Shown piece after piece: positions 1 through 5,055 of a stretch of DNA of 5,493 nt (the first letter of the stretch is position 1; every line of letters starts with the position of its first letter). The translations under genes and the position numbers were made by a program. The stretch spans positions 1-5,493 of the forward strand of contig JAYWCL010000281.1 in NCBI GenBank assembly GCA_043780595.1, read 5' to 3'. The notes under the pieces were generated by a model. That model was given only the letters and a program-made list of their open reading frames with translations, was not told the origin of the DNA and made no database searches. Origin of the DNA: Limnoglobus sp043780595. GTDB taxonomy: Bacteria; Planctomycetota; Planctomycetia; Gemmatales; Gemmataceae.

Positions 1-17
1 TGAGCCTGAAAGGCTCA
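1..17. repeat. Short palindrome, TGAAA loop
   Basis: A perfect 6-bp stem (TGAGCC / GGCTCA) encloses the loop TGAAA. The core CCTGAAAGG recurs at 79-87, where it is flanked by different bases that again pair with each other. The core is therefore kept while the outer stem changes in a compensated way, as in REP-like families. It sits at the window edge, so it may be the end of a larger element. Function is unknown; a terminator is unlikely because no T-tract follows. Confidence 0.6.
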
Positions 18-185
18 TTCCTACAGCCCAAGGCGAAGTCGGCGAAGCCTTGGGTACCGTGTCCGCCCACGATTCGGCCCTGAAAGGGGCCGTTCAGACC
101 GCAAACAGGGCGGTGAACGGCCCTTTCAGGGCCGGTGAACATTACAACACCATACCCAAGGCTTTGCCTTGGGCTGATAGAACCA
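18..185. repeat. Two inverted copies of a palindromic intergenic element
   Basis: The left copy (about 18-102) and the right copy read on the minus strand (about 185 down to 110) share the same order of parts: TTCcTAcAG-like lead, CCCAAGGC..GCCTTGGG hairpin, GTA, GTGT, a short variable stretch, then CGGCCCTGAAAGG, GGCCGTTCA and CCGC. The small hairpins are 27-34/47-54 (8-bp stem, 12-nt loop) and 155-162/166-173 (8-bp stem, TTT loop). The pair also folds across its centre: 75-96 pairs with 114-134 with a single-base bulge, and CCGC at 99-102 pairs with GCGG at 110-113. The loop of the left hairpin contains a 9-bp tandem near-duplication (32-40 and 41-49). A further fragment, CCTACAG, lies at 188-194 and matches 20-26. 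This resembles a REP/BIME-type element. The link to Planctomycetes is from memory, and no coding role is supported. Confidence 0.7.
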
Positions 186-256
186 GCCCTACAGGCCGTA
201 AGATTGGCATTTGGAAACGCAGGAGTTCCAAAAGAGCGGTTTCGATCTGAAAAATA

Positions 257-346
257 GCGCAACTTCAAAAAGCGCAAGCAAGGGGTTGCGCTTTCCCCGT
301 TCGCGGCACGGCATGGAGTTTTGCGTGGGTTCCCCTTGCTTGCGCT
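257..346. repeat. Perfect 15-bp inverted repeat with competing stem
   Basis: AGCGCAAGCAAGGGG at 271-285 is exactly complementary to 332-346, with 46 bases between. A second possible stem, GCGCAAC at 257-263 with GTTGCGC at 285-291, shares base 285 with the first and encloses its whole left arm, so the two folds compete. No T-tract follows and no gene of this window starts within 400 bases downstream. It may be another intergenic repeat unit or a remnant of a mobile element. The pairing is seen directly; any role is unknown. Confidence 0.5.
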
Positions 347-431
347 CTTGCGCTGTGGGCTGGCACGATGTCCGAGTCGCGAACGTTGCCGACGCAAAAA
401 CGACCATGCCGCCAATCGTAATGCCGTCGCT

Positions 432-489
432 CGCCACTTCTTTTGCGTCACGAAGAATCGTTAATCGTTTTGAGTGGAGAGTTGTGAGT
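432..489 (+). repeat. Intergenic direct repeat, copy A (diverged)
   Basis: These 58 bases align without gaps to 680-737 with 8 mismatches. The shared frame begins C(G/A)CCACTTCTTT, passes through GTTAAT, and ends with GTTTTGAGTGGAGAG. This is the most diverged of three copies lying in the same direction upstream of the RraA-family gene. Confidence 0.7.
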
Positions 490-514
490 AAAAAGGGGAT
501 GCGATCGGCACTGA

Positions 515-561
515 CTCGTCGCGTGATGTCGCGTCTCGAAGACTCGCCGCGACGGGTTTTT
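515..561 (+). terminator. Weak terminator-like hairpin with T5
   Basis: CTCGTCGCG at 515-523 can pair with CGCGACGGG at 548-556 (nine pairs, one of them G-T), and TTTTT at 557-561 follows at once. The 24-nt loop is large for an intrinsic terminator, and no plus-strand gene is seen upstream in the window, so this is a tentative call. It is the only notable structure between repeat copies A and B. Confidence 0.2.
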
Positions 562-603
562 CAGAGTCATCTCCCTCGCTTGCGCGTCGGACTAACAAAT
601 CCC

Positions 604-639
604 ATTCACCACTTCTTTCGCGTCTCGACGAATAGTTAA
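604..639 (+). repeat. Intergenic direct repeat, copy B (truncated)
   Basis: This 36-bp stretch is identical to 677-712, starting ATTCACCACTTC and ending GAATAGTTAA. Identity stops after GTTAA, so the GTTTTGAGTGGAGAG half present in copies A and C is missing. The start-to-start distance to copy C is 73 bp. The 37 bases between B and C hold only a small CCCG/CGGG palindrome. Confidence 0.85.
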
Positions 640-676
640 GCCGTTATGACCCGCGAATCGGGCGGCAATATGCGGG

Positions 677-737
677 ATTCACCACTTCTTTCGCGTCTCG
701 ACGAATAGTTAATAGTTTTGAGTGGAGAGTGGCGAGT
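677..737 (+). repeat. Intergenic direct repeat, copy C, abutting the rraA-like gene
   Basis: The first 36 bases match copy B exactly. The remainder (GTTTTGAGTGGAGAG and following) matches copy A. The copy ends only 16 bases before the chosen start codon at 754 and 5 bases before the ribosome binding site. The in-frame TTG at 718 therefore lies inside repeat DNA, which argues against using it as the gene start. Whether the repeat carries a promoter cannot be told from sequence alone. Confidence 0.8.
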
Positions 738-742
738 GAAAC

Positions 743-748
743 GGGAGG
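743..748 (+). promoter_or_regulatory. Ribosome binding site deciding the rraA-like start
   Basis: GGGAGG lies 5 bases before the ATG at 754, good Shine-Dalgarno spacing. The longer in-frame start, TTG at 718, has no such site and falls in repeat sequence. Confidence 0.75.
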
Positions 749-753
749 TTGCG

Positions 754-1407
754 ATGACGGAAATTACGTTGGCGATGATGCGGGAACTGTTTACGAGTGC
801 GGTCGTTTGCGATGCACTCGACCAAGAGGGGTTGCCGCATCAGTCGCCGCGGTTGGCGTTTCGATCGCTCACGAAGCCTGGCGTGCTGATCGGGCGATGC
901 AAGACGACGCTGTGGGCGGACATGGCCCATGCGGACCCGAAGCCGTACGAACTCGAATTGCAGGCGGTCGATGGCTGCCAGCCGGACGATGTGCTGATTG
1001 CGGCGGCGGGCGGGTCGATGCGGTCGGGCATTTGGGGCGAACTGCTTTCGACGGCGGCGCGGAACAGCGGCTGCGTCGGGGTGATCGTCGATGGGGCCGT
1101 GCGCGATGTGGCACAAATACGGCAAATGCAGTTCCCGGTGTTCGCGCTCGGCACGATCCTTTACGACAGCAAAGATCGCCAGCGCGTGATCGATGTCGAT
1201 GTCCCCGTCGAGATCGGCGGCGTGACGTTCTGCCCCGGCGATTTGATCGTGGCCGACGACGATGGTATCGTCGTGGTGCCGCAACGAGTCGAGGCCGCCG
1301 TCGTGCGTCGGGCATGGGAGAAGGTTCACGCGGAGAACGAAGTGCGCGACGCGATTGGCAACGGAATGAAGGCGGTCGCGGCGTTCCAGAAGTACGGCGT
1401 GCTGTAA
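754..1407 (+). CDS. RraA family protein (HMG/CHA aldolase-like fold)
   Basis: This 217-residue protein has the full length and order of the RraA / demethylmenaquinone methyltransferase-like family. Visible signatures are GIWGELLSTAA (residues 92-102), GVIVDGAVRDV (109-119) with the Asp-Gly and Arg117-Asp118 pair that in related aldolases positions a divalent metal and 2-oxo-acid substrate, and PGDLIVADDDGIVVVP (161-176). Glu96 lies 20 residues before Arg117-Asp118, where pyruvate aldolases of this fold, as I recall, have an Asp-X20-Arg-Asp pattern. Family members include 4-hydroxy-4-methyl-2-oxoglutarate/4-carboxy-4-hydroxy-2-oxoadipate aldolases, oxaloacetate decarboxylases and the E. coli RNase E inhibitor RraA. 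The 'methyltransferase' name is historical. It is probably a cytosolic metal-dependent C-C lyase, substrate unknown. The ATG at 754 is chosen for its GGGAGG site. The stop is 18 bases before cobA-hemD, but that gene may have its own promoter. No signal peptide or membrane segment is seen. Confidence 0.88.
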   Translation: MTEITLAMMRELFTSAVVCDALDQEGLPHQSPRLAFRSLTKPGVLIGRCKTTLWADMAHADPKPYELELQAVDGCQPDDVLIAAAGGSMRSGIWGELLSTAARNSGCVGVIVDGAVRDVAQIRQMQFPVFALGTILYDSKDRQRVIDVDVPVEIGGVTFCPGDLIVADDDGIVVVPQRVEAAVVRRAWEKVHAENEVRDAIGNGMKAVAAFQKYGVL

Positions 1408-1413
1408 CTTGAC

Positions 1414-1419
1414 TACAAT
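1414..1419 (+). promoter_or_regulatory. Candidate -10 box for leaderless cobA-hemD mRNA
   Basis: TACAAT lies 7 bases after the rraA-like stop codon and exactly 6 bases before the ATG at 1426. No purine-rich ribosome binding site lies between the stop and the ATG. A -10 box at this distance would put the transcription start on or beside the A of the ATG. The same box and spacing occur before the sigma-factor gene at 5044-5049. No good -35 box is seen 17 bases upstream. This is an inference from spacing. Confidence 0.45.
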
Positions 1420-1425
1420 TCCCAC

Positions 1426-2988
1426 ATGAACGATCCGTCCGAACCTTACGTCTATCTGGTAGGGGCTGGCCCCGGTAACCCCGGCTTACTTACCCTGCGT
1501 GCCCTCGAGGTGCTGGCGACCGCCGACGTCGTGCTTTACGACCAGTTGGTGCCGAAGCGCATCCTCGATTTCGCGAATCCGAACGCCGAGACAATCTGCG
1601 TTCGCGAACTCCCCGGCAATCACCCGGACAAGTACCCGCACATTCACATTCTGCTCGCGGAGAACGCCAAAAAAGGCAAGCGCGTCGTGCGCCTGAAAGG
1701 CGGCGATCCGCTCGTGTTCGGCCGCGGTGGCGAAGAAGCCGAGGCACTGCGGGCAGCGGGCGTGGCGTACGAAATTGTGCCCGGCGTGACGGCGGCACTC
1801 GCGGCGGCGGCGTTCCTCGATATGCCGCTGACGCACCGCAATTACGCCAGCGCCATCGCGTTCGTCACGGGGCACGAACTGCCGACGAAGCCCGGCAACA
1901 AGCTCGATTGGCGTGCCCTCGCGAACTTCCCCGGCACGCTCGCAATCTACATGGGCATCGCCCGGTTGCCGTTGATCGTTGCCGAGTTGTTGAAGTTCGG
2001 GAAAGCCCCCACGACCCCGGCCGCGATCATCGAGCGCGCCTCGACGGGCGACATGCGAACCGTGATTTCCACGCTCGGCGGCCTCGAGGAATCGCGCCGT
2101 CATGCGGGCCTCGAATCGCCGGGTTTGATCCTCGTCGGCGATGCGGTCGGCCAGCGAACCGAGCGTTCGTGGTTCGAGAGCCGCCCGCTATTCGGCCAGC
2201 GCGTCCTCGTGACGCGGCCCAAAGAGCAAGCCGCCGCAATGCTGCGACGGCTCGAATTACTCGGTGCTGTGCCGTACCTGATGCCGACCGTCGAGATTCG
2301 CGACCCCGACGATTTCGGCCCCGTCGATGCGGCAATCGATGCCTTCCGCAACGCGGGCTGGGATTGGATCCTGTTCACCAGCGCGAACGGCGTCCATCGC
2401 TTTTTCCAAAGGCTATTCGCACGGGGTCGCGATGTTCGCGATCTCGGTCGCACGCAGATTGCCGCCGTGGGGCCAAAGACCGCCGAGGCGTTGCGGGCGT
2501 ACCATCTGAAACCCGATTTTGTACCCGGTAGCGGTTATTCGGCGGCCACGCTCGCCGTGGCGCTGAAACATCTCGTGGCGGGGAAGCGCGTGTTGTTCCC
2601 GAAGGCGAACCGTGGCCGCGACGTGATCCGCGAAGAGTTATCGCAAGTTGCCACGCTGGAAGCAGTGACGGTTTACGATCAAGTCGATGCGGTCGAACCG
2701 ACGTCGGAAATTTTTGACGCGCTGCGTCGGGGCGAGATTCGTTACGTGACGTTGACGAGTTCGAACATCGCGAAGTCGTTCCTGATGGCGTGCGACGACA
2801 CGATCCGCGACCGCGTGGCACGCGGTGAAATCGACTTGATAACGATCAGCGAGGAAACGACCGCCGCCGTGGAAGCGATGGGGTATCGTGCGATCGCGAC
2901 AGCTGCCGAAGCGACGACGGAAAGCATGATTCGAGAATTGGTTCGTCTGGCATCCGAACGAACCGAGGCGAGCGAGGAGTTATCGTAA
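1426..2988 (+). CDS. cobA-hemD: Uroporphyrinogen-III C-methyltransferase / uroporphyrinogen-III synthase fusion
   Basis: This 520-residue protein joins two tetrapyrrole enzymes. Residues about 8-245 are an SAM-dependent uroporphyrinogen-III methyltransferase (CobA/SUMT): YLVGAGPGNPGLLTLRA (10-26) is the first glycine-rich motif, VVRLKGGDPLVFGRGGEE (87-104) the signature, PGVTAALAAAAFLDMPLTHR (119-138) the next block, and YMGIARL lies at 175-181. Residues about 256-510 are uroporphyrinogen-III synthase (HemD): RVLVTRPKEQAAAMLRRL (259-276), FTSANGVHRFF (317-327), AAVGPKTAEAL (346-356), VLFPKANRGRDVIREEL (389-405) and VTLTSSNIAKSF (441-452). HemD closes hydroxymethylbilane to uroporphyrinogen III, and CobA methylates C2 and C7 to precorrin-2 for siroheme or cobalamin. 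The dehydrogenase/ferrochelatase domain of CysG is absent, so later steps need other proteins. Such fusions are known in several phyla. The block at 203-216 reads ERASTGDMRTVIST, where many homologues have a Gly-Thr-Thr-Pro-like stretch. It is cytosolic. The start has no Shine-Dalgarno but fits the domain edge exactly. Confidence 0.95.
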   Translation: MNDPSEPYVYLVGAGPGNPGLLTLRALEVLATADVVLYDQLVPKRILDFANPNAETICVRELPGNHPDKYPHIHILLAENAKKGKRVVRLKGGDPLVFGRGGEEAEALRAAGVAYEIVPGVTAALAAAAFLDMPLTHRNYASAIAFVTGHELPTKPGNKLDWRALANFPGTLAIYMGIARLPLIVAELLKFGKAPTTPAAIIERASTGDMRTVISTLGGLEESRRHAGLESPGLILVGDAVGQRTERSWFESRPLFGQRVLVTRPKEQAAAMLRRLELLGAVPYLMPTVEIRDPDDFGPVDAAIDAFRNAGWDWILFTSANGVHRFFQRLFARGRDVRDLGRTQIAAVGPKTAEALRAYHLKPDFVPGSGYSAATLAVALKHLVAGKRVLFPKANRGRDVIREELSQVATLEAVTVYDQVDAVEPTSEIFDALRRGEIRYVTLTSSNIAKSFLMACDDTIRDRVARGEIDLITISEETTAAVEAMGYRAIATAAEATTESMIRELVRLASERTEASEELS

Positions 2989-3165
2989 GTCGCGCATGGC
3001 GTTGAAGCCCATGTAACCGACGAGCAGACTGGCAACGATCCCGCAGATGTCGACGAGCAAGAACGGGCTACCGCCGAACGGTATCCCGATGGCAATGTCG
3101 AGCACAAAGAGCAGAAACATGAGTGCGGCGACGCCGAGCGCCCCGTAGCACATGTACTTTTCCAT
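2980..3165 (-). CDS. Small two-helix membrane protein
   Basis: This 61-residue protein reads from ATG at 3165 down to the stop at 2980-2982. Two hydrophobic segments, about residues 8-27 and 35-54, are separated by a short Ile-Pro-Phe-Gly-Gly turn, and the protein ends with the charged tail NAMRDLR. This suggests a helical hairpin in the inner membrane with a short basic C-terminus. GAAAGG (plus-strand 3173-3178) lies 7 bases before the ATG, supporting this start over the much longer open frame that continues upstream to 5070. It converges on cobA-hemD, and the two coding regions overlap by 9 bp including both stop codons. I recall similar small proteins annotated as hypothetical in Planctomycetes, but I cannot verify this. 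Function is unknown. Confidence 0.75.
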   Translation of the reverse strand: MEKYMCYGALGVAALMFLLFVLDIAIGIPFGGSPFLLVDICGIVASLLVGYMGFNAMRDLR

Positions 3166-3429
3166 TGCCCAACCTTTCAGAAACCAGTGAAAAAACTCAG
3201 CGAAGCAGGGTACGCAGACTGTCGCTATTTGCGGTAGTTTAGTGTTACAAACCCAGTTCGCAACGGGAGATGTCACCCGAATCGGAAAACTCGTTACGGA
3301 ATCGTGCCGTAAGCCTGTCATATCACGCACAGGCCGGAAGTTCGTAGCGGACTTTTCCACACTCGCGTTTACTCTTGTGCCCGTTCGCATTAACTTGAAG
3401 GGATACCCGCCTTCACGCAAGGAGCCTTC
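3166..3429. promoter_or_regulatory. Divergent intergenic region with two small palindromes
   Basis: This 264-bp spacer separates the minus-strand membrane-protein gene from uxaA and should hold both promoters, though I cannot pick a convincing -35/-10 pair for either. Two adjacent inverted repeats are visible: TTACGG/CCGTAA at 3292-3297 and 3305-3310 (7-nt spacer), and GCCTGT/ACAGGC at 3311-3316 and 3327-3332 (10-nt spacer). They lie about 100-140 bases before the uxaA start. They could be operator sites for a sugar-acid regulator, but six-base arms can arise by chance. AAGGAG at 3419-3424 is the uxaA ribosome binding site. Confidence 0.4.
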
Positions 3430-4998
3430 ATGCCTGCTGCCCTCTCGACTGTCGCCGTCCACCTTCGCCCGATCGACAACATCGCCGTGGCCCGTCGCCT
3501 CATCGTCGCAGGAACCGAAGTGGAGTTCGATGGCGGCACCGTGGCGATTGCGACGAACGTGAAGCTCGGCCACAAGTTCGCCGTGCGACCGATCCTGGCG
3601 GGCGAACCGATCCACAAGTACGGCCAAGTCATCGGCTTCGCGGGCAAAGACATCGCGCCCGGCGAACACGTTCACACGCACAACGTCGTGCTCGGGCAGT
3701 TCGAGCGCGATTACGCCTACGCCACCGAAACCCCGCCGCCACCCGCGCCCCCAACCGAGTATCGCACCTTCGAGGGGTACGACCGCGGTAGCCACAAGGC
3801 CGACCACCTGCGTTACGGCACCCGCAACTACATCGCCATCATCAGCACCGTGAATTGCTCCGCTGCGACCAGCAAGTACGTCGCCGAGAAATTGCGAGCG
3901 AGCGGCATTCTCAATCAATATCCGAACGTGCATGGCGTCGTGCCGATCGTTCACAAGCACGGCTGCGCGATGGCGTATGGCGGCGAAGACCACAAGCAAC
4001 TCGACCGCACGCTCGCCGGGATTGCGAACCACCCGAACGTGGCTGCGTACATTCTCATCGGCCTCGGCTGCGAAACCGGTCAGGCGAGCCACCTCATCGA
4101 GAACGAGAACCTCGGGCTGTTCCAACTCGGCAAACAGAAACAACCGCCGTTGAATCTCAGCATTCAAGAACTCGGCGGCATCGGCAAAACCGTCGATGCG
4201 GGCGTTAAGGCGATTGCCGAGATGCTTCCCCGCGTCAACGATGTGCATCGCGTGTCGATTCCGGCGAAGCACCTCACACTCGGCACGAATTGCGGCGGTT
4301 CCGACGGTAACAGCGGCATAACCGCGAACCCTGCGCTCGGCTACGCATCGGACCTCATCGTCCAGCAAGGCGGCACAACGGTACTCGGCGAGACGCCCGA
4401 AATTTACGGTGCCGAACACCTGCTCACGCGCCGCGCGGTCAGCAAGGCCGTCGGCGAAAAGCTCGTCGAACGAATCAAATGGTGGGAGTGGTACACCGGC
4501 GTCTTCGGCGTGGAAATCAACAACAATCCCTCGGTGGGCAACAAAGAAGGCGGCCTCACGACGATCTACGAAAAGTCGCTCGGGGCGATCGCCAAGGCGG
4601 GTACGACCGCAATGACGGCGGTGCTCGAATACGCCGAGCCGATTAAAACGAAGGGCTTCGTGGTGATGGATACGCCCGGTTTCGACCCCGTCAGCATGAC
4701 GGGCATCGTCGCCGGCGGCGCGAACGTCTGCGTGTTCACGACCGGTCGCGGCAGCGTCTACGGTTGCAAGCCGACGCCGTGTATCAAAGTGGCCACGAAC
4801 ACGCCACTTTACGAGCGAATGATTTCCGACATGGACATCGACGCGGGGAAGATCATTCACGGGACGAGCATCGAATCGGTGGGCAAGGAAATCTTCGAGA
4901 TGATTCTCGCAGTCGCGAGCGGCAAGGAAACGAAGAGCGAAATCCACGGCGTGGGCGAAGAAGAGTTCGCCCCCTGGCACATCGGGCCGACGCTGTAA
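3430..4998 (+). CDS. uxaA: UxaA-family altronate/galactarate-type dehydratase
   Basis: This 522-residue protein is a full-length member of the altronate dehydratase (UxaA) / galactarate dehydratase (GarD) family, metal-dependent enzymes that remove water from sugar acids. UxaA converts D-altronate to 2-keto-3-deoxy-D-gluconate. The N-terminal SAF domain (about 8-95) contains KYGQVIGFAGKDIAPGEHVH (63-82). A proline-rich linker, TPPPPAPPTEY (101-111), joins it to the catalytic part. There, VNCSAATSKY (141-150), VPIVHKHGCAMAYGG (171-185), LIGLGCETGQ (209-218), LGTNCGGSDGNSGITANPAL (284-303), VMDTPGFDPVSMTGIVAGGA (412-431) and FTTGRGSVYGCKPTPCIKVA (436-455) match conserved family blocks, including Cys and His residues that are metal-ligand candidates. 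The length is nearer to GarD (about 520 residues) than to typical UxaA (about 495), so the substrate could be galactarate or another aldonate. AAGGAG sits 5 bases before the ATG. It is cytosolic. No uronate isomerase or reductase gene is adjacent. Confidence 0.92.
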   Translation: MPAALSTVAVHLRPIDNIAVARRLIVAGTEVEFDGGTVAIATNVKLGHKFAVRPILAGEPIHKYGQVIGFAGKDIAPGEHVHTHNVVLGQFERDYAYATETPPPPAPPTEYRTFEGYDRGSHKADHLRYGTRNYIAIISTVNCSAATSKYVAEKLRASGILNQYPNVHGVVPIVHKHGCAMAYGGEDHKQLDRTLAGIANHPNVAAYILIGLGCETGQASHLIENENLGLFQLGKQKQPPLNLSIQELGGIGKTVDAGVKAIAEMLPRVNDVHRVSIPAKHLTLGTNCGGSDGNSGITANPALGYASDLIVQQGGTTVLGETPEIYGAEHLLTRRAVSKAVGEKLVERIKWWEWYTGVFGVEINNNPSVGNKEGGLTTIYEKSLGAIAKAGTTAMTAVLEYAEPIKTKGFVVMDTPGFDPVSMTGIVAGGANVCVFTTGRGSVYGCKPTPCIKVATNTPLYERMISDMDIDAGKIIHGTSIESVGKEIFEMILAVASGKETKSEIHGVGEEEFAPWHIGPTL

Positions 4999-5004
4999 TG
5001 AATA

Positions 5005-5031
5005 GACGCAGTTGGCAACGCCAACTGCGTC
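5005..5031. terminator. Perfect 12-bp stem-loop after uxaA
   Basis: GACGCAGTTGGC at 5005-5016 is exactly complementary to 5020-5031, with an AAC loop. It starts 6 bases after the uxaA stop codon. The stem is strong enough to end transcription or protect the mRNA 3' end, but there is no T-tract after it on the plus strand, so it is not a textbook intrinsic terminator. Its right arm overlaps the place where a -35 element for the sigma-factor promoter would lie, so it could also be a regulatory site for that gene. Confidence 0.6.
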
Positions 5032-5043
5032 GTCGATATCGTG

Positions 5044-5049
5044 TACAAT
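5044..5049 (+). promoter_or_regulatory. Candidate -10 box for leaderless sigma-factor mRNA
   Basis: TACAAT is followed by 6 bases and then the ATG at 5056, with no Shine-Dalgarno sequence. Both sequence and spacing are identical to 1414-1419 before cobA-hemD. It lies 12 bases downstream of the stem-loop at 5005-5031. No convincing -35 box is seen. Confidence 0.45.
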
Positions 5050-5055
5050 CTTCGC

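Noticed and set aside
50..250. Plus-strand open frame of 66 codons
   Set aside because: It crosses the palindromic element pair; the translation is composition-driven and has no supporting start signal.
211..639. Plus-strand open frame of 142 codons in the repeat region
   Set aside because: It runs through the inverted repeat at 271-346 and repeat copies A and B, has no ribosome binding site and no recognisable protein motif.
604..712. CRISPR array
   Set aside because: Two exact 36-bp repeats with one 37-bp spacer look superficially right, but the third copy is 248 bp from copy C, extends beyond the repeat unit, and the units lie in repeat-rich spacer DNA with no cas gene nearby.
718..753. 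Twelve-residue N-terminal extension of the RraA-family protein from TTG
   Set aside because: The bases up to 737 are repeat sequence also found at 467-489, and a better Shine-Dalgarno/ATG pair exists at 743-756.
1410..1419. TTGACT as a -35 box for the TACAAT at 1414
   Set aside because: TTGACT (1409-1414 region) overlaps the TACAAT itself, so the two cannot be a -35/-10 pair.
709..1425. Minus-strand open frame of 238 codons opposite the rraA-like gene
   Set aside because: His/Arg-rich translation without family motifs, fully antisense to a gene with clear RraA signatures.
754..2988. A functional link between the RraA-like protein and tetrapyrrole synthesis
   Set aside because: The only evidence is the 18-base spacing, and a separate promoter for cobA-hemD is plausible; no shared substrate is known to me.
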